DNA from: Diplodia intermedia
Taxonomy: Eukaryota > Ascomycota > Dothideomycetes > Botryosphaeriales > Botryosphaeriaceae
Direction: 5' to 3'
NCBI GenBank assembly: GCA_021495925.1
Contig: JAKEKT010000008.1
Span: 372,001-436,000, forward strand
Length of the DNA: 64,000 nucleotides
Part shown: positions 45,478-55,693 of the stretch, in pieces
Layout: every line of letters begins with the position of its first letter
How positions within the stretch are numbered: position 1 is the stretch's first letter
Notes under the pieces: generated by a model
What the model was told of the DNA's origin: nothing
The model's input: only the letters and a program-made list of their open reading frames with translations
The model's database searches: none
Made by a program: the position numbers and the translations under genes

Positions 45478-48400
45478 TCATATCACCAACACCTCTCCAT
45501 CCCTCGTCGGCCAACGCCCCTTTTTCCCCTCCCTCCTCATCGCCCTCAGATCCTCCTCGCCATCCCACAGCGCCAGCCTCAACTGCGCGTGAAACCCCTC
45601 GATCGCGCGGACGACCCTCCCTCTCTCCTCGCCCAGCGACCCCACGGCCGTGCGGACGGCCCTCCTCCCGTTCTTCCTGAGCAAAAAGTACTGGTCGCCC
45701 TGCCGGAGCCAGTGGTCGGCGCCCAGCGCCTCGGCCAGGTTCCTCGCGCACAGCTGGCGCGCCTCGGCGAACCTCCGCGTCCGCTCATCCTCCTCGTCGG
45801 CGACAAGCGGATCGGGGTCGTTGGCAGGGTACGGCGAGAAGAAGGCGTTTGCTGCACCCTCCGGGGGGTCGACGATGCCGGACGCGACGAAGAGGCTGAA
45901 GGCGCGGAGGGCGTCGATGCGCTGGACGGCTGCCGCGGCGCGGCCGGTGCGGCGGTGCATGTGCGCGGCGGGCAGGACGGTGGCGGCCACGGCGTCGAAG
46001 ACGGGCGCCAGGATGTGCAGGACGTGCGGTTGCTCGAGCAGGCCTGGGTGGGTGATGAGGAGCTCTGCCGCGCTGTGCACGGCGTCCAGCATCGTCGAGA
46101 GGAGCGAGTCGACGACGGCGACGCTGCCGGCGTCGGAGATGCTGTATTGGCAACGTTGGTAATTGAGCTCCTCGAGGATGGGGCGGGATGCTTGGAGGAG
46201 GGGTTTGGCAAGTATCCATCCGGCGGTCGTCTTGAATGCCTGTTCGATGTACGCGGGGAATATGGCGCACAGCAGGACTTGTCGTAGGGTTGGCTTCCTG
46301 ACATCGCCTTGCTCGGGCGTCCCGACGGTTGCTGTGCGGAGCTGACTGGCCAGATATTCCTGCTCATCGTCGACAGCGGCACGCTCCGAGACGCTCTGGA
46401 CGAACGAGACCAGCTGCTTGAGGGTTCTTTTCTCCAACAACTTTGGCACATAACTCTTCAGTCTGCCCACCACGTAGGTTGGGTCCGTTGCAGGTAAAGG
46501 AAAGGCGCTTGAATCGGTGAAGAATGGATCGACTGGACAAATGTCGTGGGTATGCTGCTGAAGGAATTCGACGACGTTGTGGATGAACTCGACGTATGCG
46601 CCCTTTATAGAAGAGTTCTGCCCCAGATCAAGATAGTTCTTCTTCATAGCAGCCATGAACTGTCTGATGAGCCCTGTATACTCCCTACGAAGTCCCGGAA
46701 GGTCATTATGGCCTGCTCGCATGGCTTCTTCGTAATCATCCCGCATGTTGGACAGTACACTTGAAATCAAACCCAACCGCCGTTGACGGAACTCGGACAG
46801 CTTGATGTCGACACGAGAGCTTCTCGGATCCACCAAGAAGGGCAGGTTCCTGAAAAGCGGGTGACCTGGATCTCTATTGATGAGGCTCGTGGTGAGCCGG
46901 TGCTGAAATTTCAGCGTGGATTCACGCTCAACGAGCGACATGAACCAGGACCAGAATATGTCACCCTTGTTTTCGTCATAGCTGTGAGGGTCCTGATCCA
47001 GGACCGTCGCCATGAACAGGGCAGTGTATCTGTGTGTCTGTTCGGTGTCCTGCAGTTGCCGCCACGAGTTGGCGTGGTAAGAATCAAGAAAATTACCCCA
47101 TCCTCTTTGGCCTTTACAAACCAAGTGATGCGCGATCATGACCCATGTCTCCACTACCTTCATGAGAAGTGCGTCATCGGGGGCGGGGTCGGCACCAAAA
47201 CAACTTGAGACCAGCTGCCAAACGGCATCATGTAGAAAGTCAATGGAAGACGGTGAAGCAGATGTGCCGTTGAGAACTGTAGGTTCAACATCCTCAAGGC
47301 TGAAGCCAGTTCCGTAGTCCTGGCTGTCATCACTGACTTGCTGGCTTTCTACTTGCTTTTCTGTACCCCGGAGGAGCCTGAGACAGGCCTGGAAGACTTC
47401 TAGCACTTCCGCAATGAGCTTACTGACCTGAGTATTCTTGACGTCAAATAGTTTGAAGGATTCAGCGATTGCCGACTTGTTTAGCAACGCGATAGCGGTC
47501 TCCGTTTGATGAGCTGCTGCCATTGCCGCTTTCATACCGTACACAGCATCTCCAAGGGTGGCCACTATCTGTGCCTGGTTGTTCTTGATGGTCAACTGGA
47601 GTTGCTCTGCCGAGATGCTATCGTTTCCTGAAGATCGTGCAGCTTCGTATTGACTTTCGGCCTCAGATCTTGCCAGTCTATACTGGATTAAGTTCTGAGA
47701 GATGATCTCTTTGAACCAATCCGCGAATGGCTCCAGAGGCTCGTCGCCTTCGGCAGTGGATATCTGATACCTGACAAGGTTCGACCAAGCTCGCACGCTG
47801 AGACGACAAACCTCCCTATGGGATCGATTTTGGTCCACAAGATTGCGTAGGGAGGCCAATCGCGGTCGAAACCCTGGCGGAGAGGCCCAGTATAGGGTGC
47901 AAAGCAAGTCATGCTGATTACGCAACCCGTCTAAATCCTCTTGTCTCAAGTCTTCTTCCTTGTGGTAGGTCCGTCGGTGGTTTGGCACTAGCCGCCAGGC
48001 AATATTCTGGATCTCCCTTTCTTTGCAAATCAGTCGCAAGCACTTGAAGCCTACAGCCAAAATCTTCAAGAATATGTGGAAGGCCAGGTCATCTGGTTGG
48101 ACATCGAATCGAGGATGCTGATGCAAATCCTCCAGGAAGCGCGGCGAGCCCTTGCTGTCCTCACTCTGTAGGTGGTTGAATCCTCGACGTGAGAAGAAAT
48201 CAAATACTGAAGTAAGTAGAGAATCACATTTTCTCCAACCCCAGGTATGGATGAGATTGTAACATCTTATGAGGCAAGCTCGGACGTAAACGTTGATGGA
48301 CGCTTCGTGAGTCCGTACTGTCTCGGGGTAAAGTGTGAAGAGTCGGTTCGTTAATGGCACAACCACAGACCAATCACCCTGGGTGGATTGGACTCTGTGC

Positions 48401-51400
48401 CCAGGCTTGACAAGACCGCCGGAATCGATTTCCATATACGGAAGTAGGCCGAAGACGTTGTACCACGAGCGCTCGAACGATTGGACATGACTATACTTGG
48501 CGATTGAAGAAGCCCATTCCTCTTTCACGAAGTCCCAGAAGGACCGATGTGACGTTCCGTGAGCGAGGAGCATATGATTGACCATGACAACAGTTTCGAC
48601 GGCAACCCGATCGTCGCGTATGCCTTGCTCTCGAGCAGTGTGGCGGCGGTTCTCATCAATGTAACTTCGAAGCTCACCCATGCTTTTTCGTAAGACAAAC
48701 TGGAGTGCCGGCCTCACGAGAGAAATGAACAGTAAGCCTGTGCTTTCGTTCCCGGGAATAACGGCTTGATGATGATCAGCAATTTGCGTTACTTGGAGCG
48801 CCAGCAATGCCAGCATTGTTGACAGTCGTAGGTGCACTTTTGGGCCATCACCCTGAATTGCGTTGCCAGACAGATTGGCGAGACCCGCAAGAATGCTTCC
48901 TGAAACCGAGTCAAGCAGATTATGCATTCTTGTCACAAACGAACGGCGGTCGACAGGATCCAAGAAGTATAGAGTCGTCGAAAAGTAACGAGAAATGTTT
49001 CTCAAGATGCAAAGATAGTCAATCTGGGCCGTTGGCAACGAATGGTCGGGCGAGTCCTCCTGTGTTCGGTTTTGGACACTTTCGAGACCACCAGTGGTCG
49101 ATGACAAGAGGGCTGTCATTTCGGACGCTACCTCTTCTGTCCAAGCGCCCCATCGAAAGACCGCCCCATCGTGGCTGAAGGTGGAAATACCAGCAGGTGT
49201 ATCCAAGTCGCGGCAGCCAGCGTTGAGCGCTTGTTGAAATTCGCCACTCCCTATCATTGTATTCTCATGGAAGAACGTGCCAGACCATAGTCGAGAAACG
49301 TCAAAATCCGTGGGATATCGAGTACCGTATAGCCCAAGACCTTCCAGTCGAGGGGCTTCGACGGTGGTGGCTTCAAGTGGAGGCGAGGACAACTGCTCCT
49401 GGATGTGCGGTATTGGGTCGCTTGGCTGTCTGAACTCCCGGGTTTCAACGTCGACGCGCTGGACCTTCGGTTTCAGCCTTCTCCTTGGCTTGGCCAGAGG
49501 CCGAGGATCCTCTTTTTCGACACTGGGAATGACATCGGTCGGTGCGGAATGAGGATCCGGTAAAGGGGCTGCCTCATCATCATCTTGGAGGAACCTTTCC
49601 AGTCGAGGGTTTCGGGACTGGCCTGTCCAGGCGTGCCGAAATTGGACTTGATTGACGCCGGCATAGATGCGGTCTAATCGCGAAATCATTCGGCGAAAAG
49701 CAGCCGCACGGTCTCGGGATTCATGCTCGGTTTCGGTTCTCTCCAATTGAGCAGTTCTGTAACCTGGCTGCTTTGGCTTCGTTTTTAGAGACGACGGTCT
49801 ATGTGCAATGCTGAATCTTGCCTTTGATTGGCGAGGTTTGGAAGCAGTCGTCGGTGAGATATCTCTGGATATGGTCATCGGGTTGAGCTCCGTTTGACGC
49901 ATCTTGGAAGGACCGGTATCATTTCTATCGCCTTCTGGGTCAGACATTTCATCCCTCGCCCGAGTACTATTGTCCCTGTGAAGCTTATCAGGTTCTGGCA
50001 GATGCTGTTGGTGCAACCGGCTGTGCAGATGAGTAACACGGTCATGAACAGGTGGTCGCGCCACTCGAGTCTCTGCACCATCCCTCATCGGGCGCTTGAC
50101 TCTACCCGCACGCCAGTCACGAAGTGCAAGGTTCGCATCTTCGGTATCGGCCTCAGTCTGCAGCCTAATGAGCTTGTTGGTTGGACTGTGCCTGCCTTTG
50201 TTCGGATGTTGTCGCGCTTGACGAGCAGCGATTTTGAGGAATTGGGGGACCTTTGCAGGCCCTATCTGGTTCAGAAGGGGGGCATCAAGGATGCTCAGTT
50301 CTGGAGCCCGACTTCTAGGCGCACGTCTTGGCTGCTGCCCGCCTGTGGCCTTCTGCTTGGATTTCCCAGTGCGGGCAACGCCAGAACGGACAGGTCGGTC
50401 TGATTGATCGAGGCGGTGAGATTCTACTCGGATACCCATAGCATCCGTCAGTTTTAACTGCCGTTTCTTCCCTTGCTTCTTCCGAATGTTCTGGCGTGTA
50501 GCTGAGGGTAACATCGGGTCTATCCAGTCATGTTCCTGGATTTCAAAAGCGCCCGTATCATCAAAACTGTCGACGAAGCCAAGATCTGCTTCAAGATTTC
50601 GCCGGGGCTGTGGCATTCTCGCCGAAGCCGAATCCGTACTAGATTCACTATGATCATCCTCGATAGCTATCGGTTCAATATTCCTTTGTTGACTGGAAGG
50701 AGCTGGACTGACCCGGCGAGACGCCAAGCTTGGAGTTACAGTTCCCGCACGAGGAGAAGCACCGGAGGTCCGTCTCTGGCGACGTGAAGGATCCGTGGAG
50801 TTCCGGATCGCTTGAGCCTGTTGGTCGAGCCTCAACCATGATGCAGGAAGAACGCCCTTGATTCGTCTTTTTGCTTGCTCAAGGCCTTTCTCTCCATCTT
50901 TGTTGTTGCTTCCCTCGTCTTCCTCGTCGGAGGATGAATCAGAAGGTACAACCGTAACAGAGGCCATGCGCTGAAGCCCACGGTGGCGCGCAGTACTGAT
51001 TGGCGGCTCATCATCATCATCATCAGAATCCGCTAGGGTTACTTGAACTGGCTTTCTCGTAGACGATGTGGCTGGTGTTGGAGGTTGCGGTTGCCGAATT
51101 GGAGATAGGAGTCGGAGTTGCTTGGAACGATGGGGCTTTCGAAGTTGTTCGTTCTGAAATGGAGGGGTCTCAGAAGTTGGCGGGGAGGGCGGAACTTCAA
51201 ATAGTGCGTTGACTTTTTGTGCCTGGTCTGTGTTGGTCTGGGGGGGTTGACGTAGCGAGCTGGTCCTGTTCAGTGATCCCTTCTTAGAAAATGTATGCAA
51301 CGTCTTCCGCCGCTTAAACCCCTGCTGTACACTTCCATCATGTTTCTTGCGCAAAAGAACGCTTAAATCAGGGAACTCGAAGCTTTCATCATCGATATCC

Positions 51401-52527
51401 ATGCGCGCATCGCTCATGGCAGTACCGAGATTTGGTTGAGCCGGAAGTGATGTTGTTCGTTCAAGGTTGGGCGGTGAGGACGGCAGTTCGATGGGAGAGC
51501 TGTGCCGTACGCTACTTGACTGTGTGTGATCGACCACAAAATCCCTATCCTGAGAATCTAGGTCTTGGCTTTCTCCGTGGCTCGGCTCGTCCTGCTTCTG
51601 GTGATGCCGTTGATGCTCTTGAGCAACATTCACAGGCTTCAATCCTCTGGACTTGAGATTCTGTTTATATTTCTCAGCTTCCAGAAGGTACGGGTGCAGC
51701 TGTATCGGGTTCCGTTTCCTCAATGCCCGGCTCATCCGAATTTCCTCGGCAACCGCTTCGTCGATGTCGATTGCTTGCCGGGGAGGTATCACTACTTGAA
51801 CCAGTTGCCGAGGTTCATTCCCATTTTGCTCTAGCGCTTGTCGCCCCGACGGAGGTGGCGGGGGCGACGATGTAAGATAGTCAGGAGGCTCAATGTCAGA
51901 CCTGGCGTCACTGAGAGGGCTCGAAAATGCTGAGATATTGCCTTGCTGCAATTCGTCTACGTCATCTTCTTGGAGCGTTGGCGTGACTGGTCTCCGAGGC
52001 ACAAGCTGGGGAACATGCCCTGGGGTGGAAGCCAACTGCTCGTCGGAAAAGAGCTGAGTGGCGAGGAATCTCTCCGAGGGCGCGTTCGCGGAGCTCTCGG
52101 TGGCAATTTCCGAGCTGGGATGACCGGTGATTGGAATCTCGACAGAGGAAACAGGCAAGCTCGAGTCGGCAGCGTGAGCGCTGTGGTGCGTATGGGGCCC
52201 GCAGCGCGGAGAAGCGCCGTTCGTTTGGGGCCTTGGTGAGCCATTCGAATTGGTGATGTTAAGGCGCAAGCGGGATCCGTTGGGCAACCAGTTTTGCGAG
52301 CTATCCAAGGCAAGCTCATCCTGGCTTCCTAATGGAACTGTATCTATGCCTTTTGGAGTTTGGGAACGGTCCGATCCGGAACCTGCAGTCACCGTAGGGC
52401 CTTCAACGGAGGTTGTCTTTGTCTCCAGCGGCTTTGGCGTGGAGGGGTCGTCGAGGTCGAGGTCGAGGTCGAGGTCATCCTCTTCATCTGAGTCCGCCAC
52501 GTAACCTTTGATCCGCCACTGCGACAT
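45478..52527 (-). CDS. Mms22/Mus7-family genome-stability protein
   Basis: A single uninterrupted frame encodes 2349 residues, the largest gene of the window and notable for lacking any intron. The N-terminus (WRIKGYVADSDEEDDLDLD) carries the short WxxxGYVxDSDEE-type motif found at the start of Mus7/Mms22 proteins. About 1000 residues of disordered, Ser/Pro/Gln-rich sequence with basic patches follow. The C-terminal half is helical and conserved (LRNISRYFSTTLYFLDP, REYTGLIRQFMAAMKKNYLDLG, FIHNVVEFLQQHTHDICPVDPFF). In yeasts the family works with Mms1/Rtt101 cullin ligases in repair of stalled replication forks and resistance to alkylation. ATG 52527 sits directly before the conserved motif. 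It shares a 239-base promoter with the small gene on the plus strand. Confidence 0.9.
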   Translation of the reverse strand: MSQWRIKGYVADSDEEDDLDLDLDLDDPSTPKPLETKTTSVEGPTVTAGSGSDRSQTPKGIDTVPLGSQDELALDSSQNWLPNGSRLRLNITNSNGSPRPQTNGASPRCGPHTHHSAHAADSSLPVSSVEIPITGHPSSEIATESSANAPSERFLATQLFSDEQLASTPGHVPQLVPRRPVTPTLQEDDVDELQQGNISAFSSPLSDARSDIEPPDYLTSSPPPPPSGRQALEQNGNEPRQLVQVVIPPRQAIDIDEAVAEEIRMSRALRKRNPIQLHPYLLEAEKYKQNLKSRGLKPVNVAQEHQRHHQKQDEPSHGESQDLDSQDRDFVVDHTQSSSVRHSSPIELPSSPPNLERTTSLPAQPNLGTAMSDARMDIDDESFEFPDLSVLLRKKHDGSVQQGFKRRKTLHTFSKKGSLNRTSSLRQPPQTNTDQAQKVNALFEVPPSPPTSETPPFQNEQLRKPHRSKQLRLLSPIRQPQPPTPATSSTRKPVQVTLADSDDDDDEPPISTARHRGLQRMASVTVVPSDSSSDEEDEGSNNKDGEKGLEQAKRRIKGVLPASWLRLDQQAQAIRNSTDPSRRQRRTSGASPRAGTVTPSLASRRVSPAPSSQQRNIEPIAIEDDHSESSTDSASARMPQPRRNLEADLGFVDSFDDTGAFEIQEHDWIDPMLPSATRQNIRKKQGKKRQLKLTDAMGIRVESHRLDQSDRPVRSGVARTGKSKQKATGGQQPRRAPRSRAPELSILDAPLLNQIGPAKVPQFLKIAARQARQHPNKGRHSPTNKLIRLQTEADTEDANLALRDWRAGRVKRPMRDGAETRVARPPVHDRVTHLHSRLHQQHLPEPDKLHRDNSTRARDEMSDPEGDRNDTGPSKMRQTELNPMTISRDISPTTASKPRQSKARFSIAHRPSSLKTKPKQPGYRTAQLERTETEHESRDRAAAFRRMISRLDRIYAGVNQVQFRHAWTGQSRNPRLERFLQDDDEAAPLPDPHSAPTDVIPSVEKEDPRPLAKPRRRLKPKVQRVDVETREFRQPSDPIPHIQEQLSSPPLEATTVEAPRLEGLGLYGTRYPTDFDVSRLWSGTFFHENTMIGSGEFQQALNAGCRDLDTPAGISTFSHDGAVFRWGAWTEEVASEMTALLSSTTGGLESVQNRTQEDSPDHSLPTAQIDYLCILRNISRYFSTTLYFLDPVDRRSFVTRMHNLLDSVSGSILAGLANLSGNAIQGDGPKVHLRLSTMLALLALQVTQIADHHQAVIPGNESTGLLFISLVRPALQFVLRKSMGELRSYIDENRRHTAREQGIRDDRVAVETVVMVNHMLLAHGTSHRSFWDFVKEEWASSIAKYSHVQSFERSWYNVFGLLPYMEIDSGGLVKPGHRVQSTQGDWSVVVPLTNRLFTLYPETVRTHEASINVYVRACLIRCYNLIHTWGWRKCDSLLTSVFDFFSRRGFNHLQSEDSKGSPRFLEDLHQHPRFDVQPDDLAFHIFLKILAVGFKCLRLICKEREIQNIAWRLVPNHRRTYHKEEDLRQEDLDGLRNQHDLLCTLYWASPPGFRPRLASLRNLVDQNRSHREVCRLSVRAWSNLVRYQISTAEGDEPLEPFADWFKEIISQNLIQYRLARSEAESQYEAARSSGNDSISAEQLQLTIKNNQAQIVATLGDAVYGMKAAMAAAHQTETAIALLNKSAIAESFKLFDVKNTQVSKLIAEVLEVFQACLRLLRGTEKQVESQQVSDDSQDYGTGFSLEDVEPTVLNGTSASPSSIDFLHDAVWQLVSSCFGADPAPDDALLMKVVETWVMIAHHLVCKGQRGWGNFLDSYHANSWRQLQDTEQTHRYTALFMATVLDQDPHSYDENKGDIFWSWFMSLVERESTLKFQHRLTTSLINRDPGHPLFRNLPFLVDPRSSRVDIKLSEFRQRRLGLISSVLSNMRDDYEEAMRAGHNDLPGLRREYTGLIRQFMAAMKKNYLDLGQNSSIKGAYVEFIHNVVEFLQQHTHDICPVDPFFTDSSAFPLPATDPTYVVGRLKSYVPKLLEKRTLKQLVSFVQSVSERAAVDDEQEYLASQLRTATVGTPEQGDVRKPTLRQVLLCAIFPAYIEQAFKTTAGWILAKPLLQASRPILEELNYQRCQYSISDAGSVAVVDSLLSTMLDAVHSAAELLITHPGLLEQPHVLHILAPVFDAVAATVLPAAHMHRRTGRAAAAVQRIDALRAFSLFVASGIVDPPEGAANAFFSPYPANDPDPLVADEEDERTRRFAEARQLCARNLAEALGADHWLRQGDQYFLLRKNGRRAVRTAVGSLGEERGRVVRAIEGFHAQLRLALWDGEEDLRAMRREGKKGRWPTRDGEVLVI
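52451..52476. repeat. Hexanucleotide repeat encoding Asp-Leu units
   Basis: Four copies of TCGAGG plus a partial unit on the plus strand. On the coding (minus) strand they encode alternating Leu and Asp right after the conserved N-terminal motif of the Mms22-like protein. Confidence 0.9.
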
Positions 52528-52766
52528 GGAGACCGGTTGGCATAGCGGTGGCTCACAGAAGCTGTCGGGCCAAAAGTAAGTGTGTTTGTTGTATAGCTAG
52601 CAGCGGCGGCAACCACGACGTAAAGTCGAGCCGGGGTTGACGCGTGACGCGAGAACGCGTCGCATGTGGCTGCCGTTATCGATAAGCCGCTGACTAACTC
52701 GCTCTTCCGTTTTTCGAAGGCGTCACCACAGCGACAACGTCACTTCATCTCGATTACTGCGGCAAC
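52528..52766. promoter_or_regulatory. Compact divergent promoter, Mms22-like gene and small membrane protein
   Basis: Only 239 bases separate the two ATGs. TTATCGATAA lies at 52676-52685. Confidence 0.75.
52677..52684. promoter_or_regulatory. TATCGATA palindrome (site 4)
   Basis: It sits in the 10-bp palindrome TTATCGATAA, identical to site 1, 82 bases from the plus-strand ATG and 149 from the minus-strand ATG. Confidence 0.6.
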
Positions 52767-53278
52767 ATGTCGAATCTCAACAGGATAATACCATTGATCA
52801 TCGTGACGGGCGTGGGCATCTGGAATGGTATGCGCCCGGTCAGTTCACTTGGGTATCAAAACAGGTGCTGATAGGCCGGCATAGGCATGTACGTCTTCGA
52901 GCCCGCCTTCAAAGAACAGAGGGAGCAGAGAGAAAAGACATTCGACAAGCAACAGTACGTTTGTGTTAGCTTGCATCAAATCCATCATCTCTGACGTATA
53001 GCAGCGGAGGTTCAGAAATGGGATCCCAAGAAGTAGTGCCGCAAGATCCAAGTCCAAAGGCCGATCCCGTAGGCGCGCAAAAAGGCGCGCTGGCATTTCC
53101 TCAGCAGCCTGTCACTCCAATGGATGCCTCAGGCTCGAGTTCATGGCTCAAAAGTTGGGGCTTAGCCTGGCCAGGCAGCAAAGCAAACAGTGAGGCGGAG
53201 CAGCCCAAGCACGACACGTCAAAACCTTTTGATCAGCAACCCTCCACGCCAAAAACTCAAGAAAAGTCGGGGAACTAG
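52767..53278 (+). CDS. Small single-pass membrane protein, possibly mitochondrial
   Basis: Three exons, 52767-52827, 52885-52954 and 53002-53278, give 135 residues. The N-terminus (MSNLNRIIPLIIVTGVGIWN) is a hydrophobic helix with few charges. It is followed by GMYVFEPAFKEQREQREKT, a charged helix, then a disordered Gln/Pro/Ser-rich tail with a Trp-containing motif (SSWLKSWGLAWPG). The layout resembles small inner-membrane assembly factors, but I do not recognise a named family. Three exons with consistent phases and good splice sites make it very likely a real gene despite its small size. Confidence 0.8.
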
Positions 53279-54312
53279 TGGCGGAAAGAACTTTTTCTAT
53301 ATGAATATCTTTTTCGTTGCCCAGCTATTGAGGGACCGACCTCGATCACTATCGTCAAGCTGTCAATATTTGTCACGTGCTCACGCGAGACCTCCTCTTT
53401 CCGTCGAGGCCAACCTCCGTAATGCTGCACAAAGCTGCCACCGTAAGTGCAGACGCCAGAAATAATATGCCATCACTTTAGCCCGAATACTATGTGTGGT
53501 AGCTGGATGGTCTGGCAGTGCGTGTGTCAGCTGATGACGCTGCTCTGCACTGCACTATTCACCTCCCCACCAGTCACCAATTCCCTCCGTCACACACCTC
53601 ACGAAACTTCCCACACCAACAATTGAGAGTCTGTAAATCTGTGATGCAAACGCTCAAAAGGCCCTTCTCAACTCGTTTGTCGAATATTAACGCTTCTGAG
53701 TGACCCAGACTTCGCCCACGTCCACCTTCCATCTCTAGCCACGACCGCCATGGCGACGGGCGTCTAGACTGCGATATTTAAAAGAGAGATTGCGTCTTCG
53801 GCGATGCATCAGGCTTGACAGAGCCTGGGAGTACATGGTGCGTCTCCCACTGCCAGTGCCGCCATCGCGGCATTGCTTGTCCGTCAAACCGCTCAAAGCT
53901 GCCTGAGGGACGTCCTGGGTCCTCTGGGCTTCTCCACCCAATTAGACGAGTGTTTCAACACGTCCACAGCGCCTCTTCTGGACTTTCGTTGCTCCGGTGG
54001 CCTAATTCAGTCAGGAGGAGGAGAGCCGATCAGTGCCAGACGCGGGTGGAGTGGGCGAGAGGTAGGAGGTGGACCAGCGGGAGGCCGCCAAGACTAGGCC
54101 TCGCTTCCCACCTTATAAGCCCAGCGTCCCCCCCCAGGCCTCCTCTTCCTCTTCCTCCCCATCGCTTACCAAACTTCACCGACTCTTTCCACCATCCACC
54201 TCTTTCCTCATACAAATCTTCTCAGTTGCCAGGACCATCCAGACTTCTGCATCGACTTCCTTTCTGTTGCTGCTCTTCCCTATGAGACTCTGGACCACCG
54301 CCGTCGGGTCAC
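53279..54312. other. Intergenic region before an orphan gene
   Basis: About 1 kb with no recognisable gene. A TATA-like CTTATAAG near 54111 followed by a C/T-rich leader (54125-54250) is a plausible promoter for the orphan gene at 54313. Confidence 0.5.
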
Positions 54313-55209
54313 ATGTCTACCATGTCGTCGTCGCTGCCGTATAGGGCACGAACGTCTGCTATCCTTGGCGACTCCCATGTCGAACGTGCCCTTCATAGTG
54401 CGCACGACTTCAGCATTGAGGCCGCCCCGTCAGCTGATTTCGTCCTCTTCCCGGACAAGACTGCGAGCATGTTGCCGTCTTGGGCCTCATCGTCCCCAAC
54501 CATGCCGTCTACTAGAAAGGGACTCGTAGGGAAACCCCGACATCTCCCACGGGAAGTCAAAGCCGGGCCCATGCTGCCTGGAAGAACGACGATCCCTCCC
54601 AGAGGATACGCACCAGTACCTGACTCACGAGAGGCCAGAGCCATGCCAGGTGCAGCTCCACATCGTCGCGGACGGAGTACCAGGCCCCTGCTCAGTCACA
54701 GTACGCGCACTGTGAAGCCAAAAGGAAGCAATGCCCCGCAAGGCACCAAGCCTGGACACGTGATGCCACACTGGGCGTCATCTCAACAGAGTTGGGATCC
54801 GCCAATGTTCGACCCGCTCCCACCGCAGTTTGGTCTTCTTGCGGCTCCCTCAAGTGGTGCATACTACGATGCGAAGCCAAGTTTCGCTCGCATCCGATCC
54901 ATATCTGGATTGCAAAGCTCATCGTCTGAGATCGCTCATGCTGAACCTGGGTACTGGGAGTTCTCATCAACACAAGCGGCGACGAACCAGTCACATGATG
55001 GGAGTGACATCGACTATCCTCATTCGCCTCCTCCTGCTCCAACACTAGAGCGTCTTCCCACCCCTGATCTCCCGGCAACCGAGGCTCTTCCATTTTGCAA
55101 CTGCTGTACTACAGCAGATGCAGGCCATCACAAAGCTTGCGCGCTTTTTCGGAATAGGAAATCGCAAAGGAACTTTGATCTTCTTGGTGTCGGTTCTATG
55201 TTCGATTGA
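54313..55209 (+). CDS. Orphan disordered protein
   Basis: Intronless, 298 residues from ATG 54313. No known domain is seen. The sequence is mostly disordered and Ser/Pro/Arg-rich, with a more ordered C-terminus containing FCNCCTTADAGHHKACALF, a Cys/His cluster that could bind metal. A TATA-like element and pyrimidine-rich leader precede it at a sensible distance. Codon-position bias could not be measured by eye, so the call rests on length, promoter layout and the Cys/His cluster. Confidence 0.5.
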   Translation: MSTMSSSLPYRARTSAILGDSHVERALHSAHDFSIEAAPSADFVLFPDKTASMLPSWASSSPTMPSTRKGLVGKPRHLPREVKAGPMLPGRTTIPPRGYAPVPDSREARAMPGAAPHRRGRSTRPLLSHSTRTVKPKGSNAPQGTKPGHVMPHWASSQQSWDPPMFDPLPPQFGLLAAPSSGAYYDAKPSFARIRSISGLQSSSSEIAHAEPGYWEFSSTQAATNQSHDGSDIDYPHSPPPAPTLERLPTPDLPATEALPFCNCCTTADAGHHKACALFRNRKSQRNFDLLGVGSMFD

Positions 55210-55693
55210 TTTTACTTTCCTTGTGTAGATCGTTACGGCGTTGGCGTAGGGGCGATGTGATTTGACGTTCAGCTCGAATGAGGCGGTGACAGACAAACCG
55301 GTATGTGGAAAGTCTCGAGTGACGGTAATGAGAATACGAAAGCATGGTTGAGATACGTTGGTTAGGAGGGTCGCACAAAATATTTTCCTTGCTAGTTGTC
55401 CAATGATCGGAGTCAACATACGCGGACTCAAGGTACAAACAAAGAAACTTTACACGTGCGCGCAAATAGAACATTGAGAAGGGCATCGTGCCGTAGAACA
55501 GCTGTTTGCTCACCTGGCTGTTGACATCATTCAGTCCGTACCCACACCACTGCCCGCTTTGTCTGTTGCAATACAACTTGGTGATGGAACCGTGGGACTC
55601 ATCAGTATGGAAAGCGCCCTTTGCTGGGGCGAGGTGGCACAGTCTTGTTTCGTACCGGTCGCGAGAGGCTCCGACTTTCTTCAGCCCACCTCC
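55210..55693. other. Convergent 3' region
   Basis: Between the orphan gene and the GatC-like gene. No gene is supported. Confidence 0.55.

Noticed and set aside
45394..46287. 297-codon plus-strand frame across the 3' end of the Mms22-like gene
   Set aside because: It overlaps conserved C-terminal coding sequence of the Mms22-like protein and has no features of its own.
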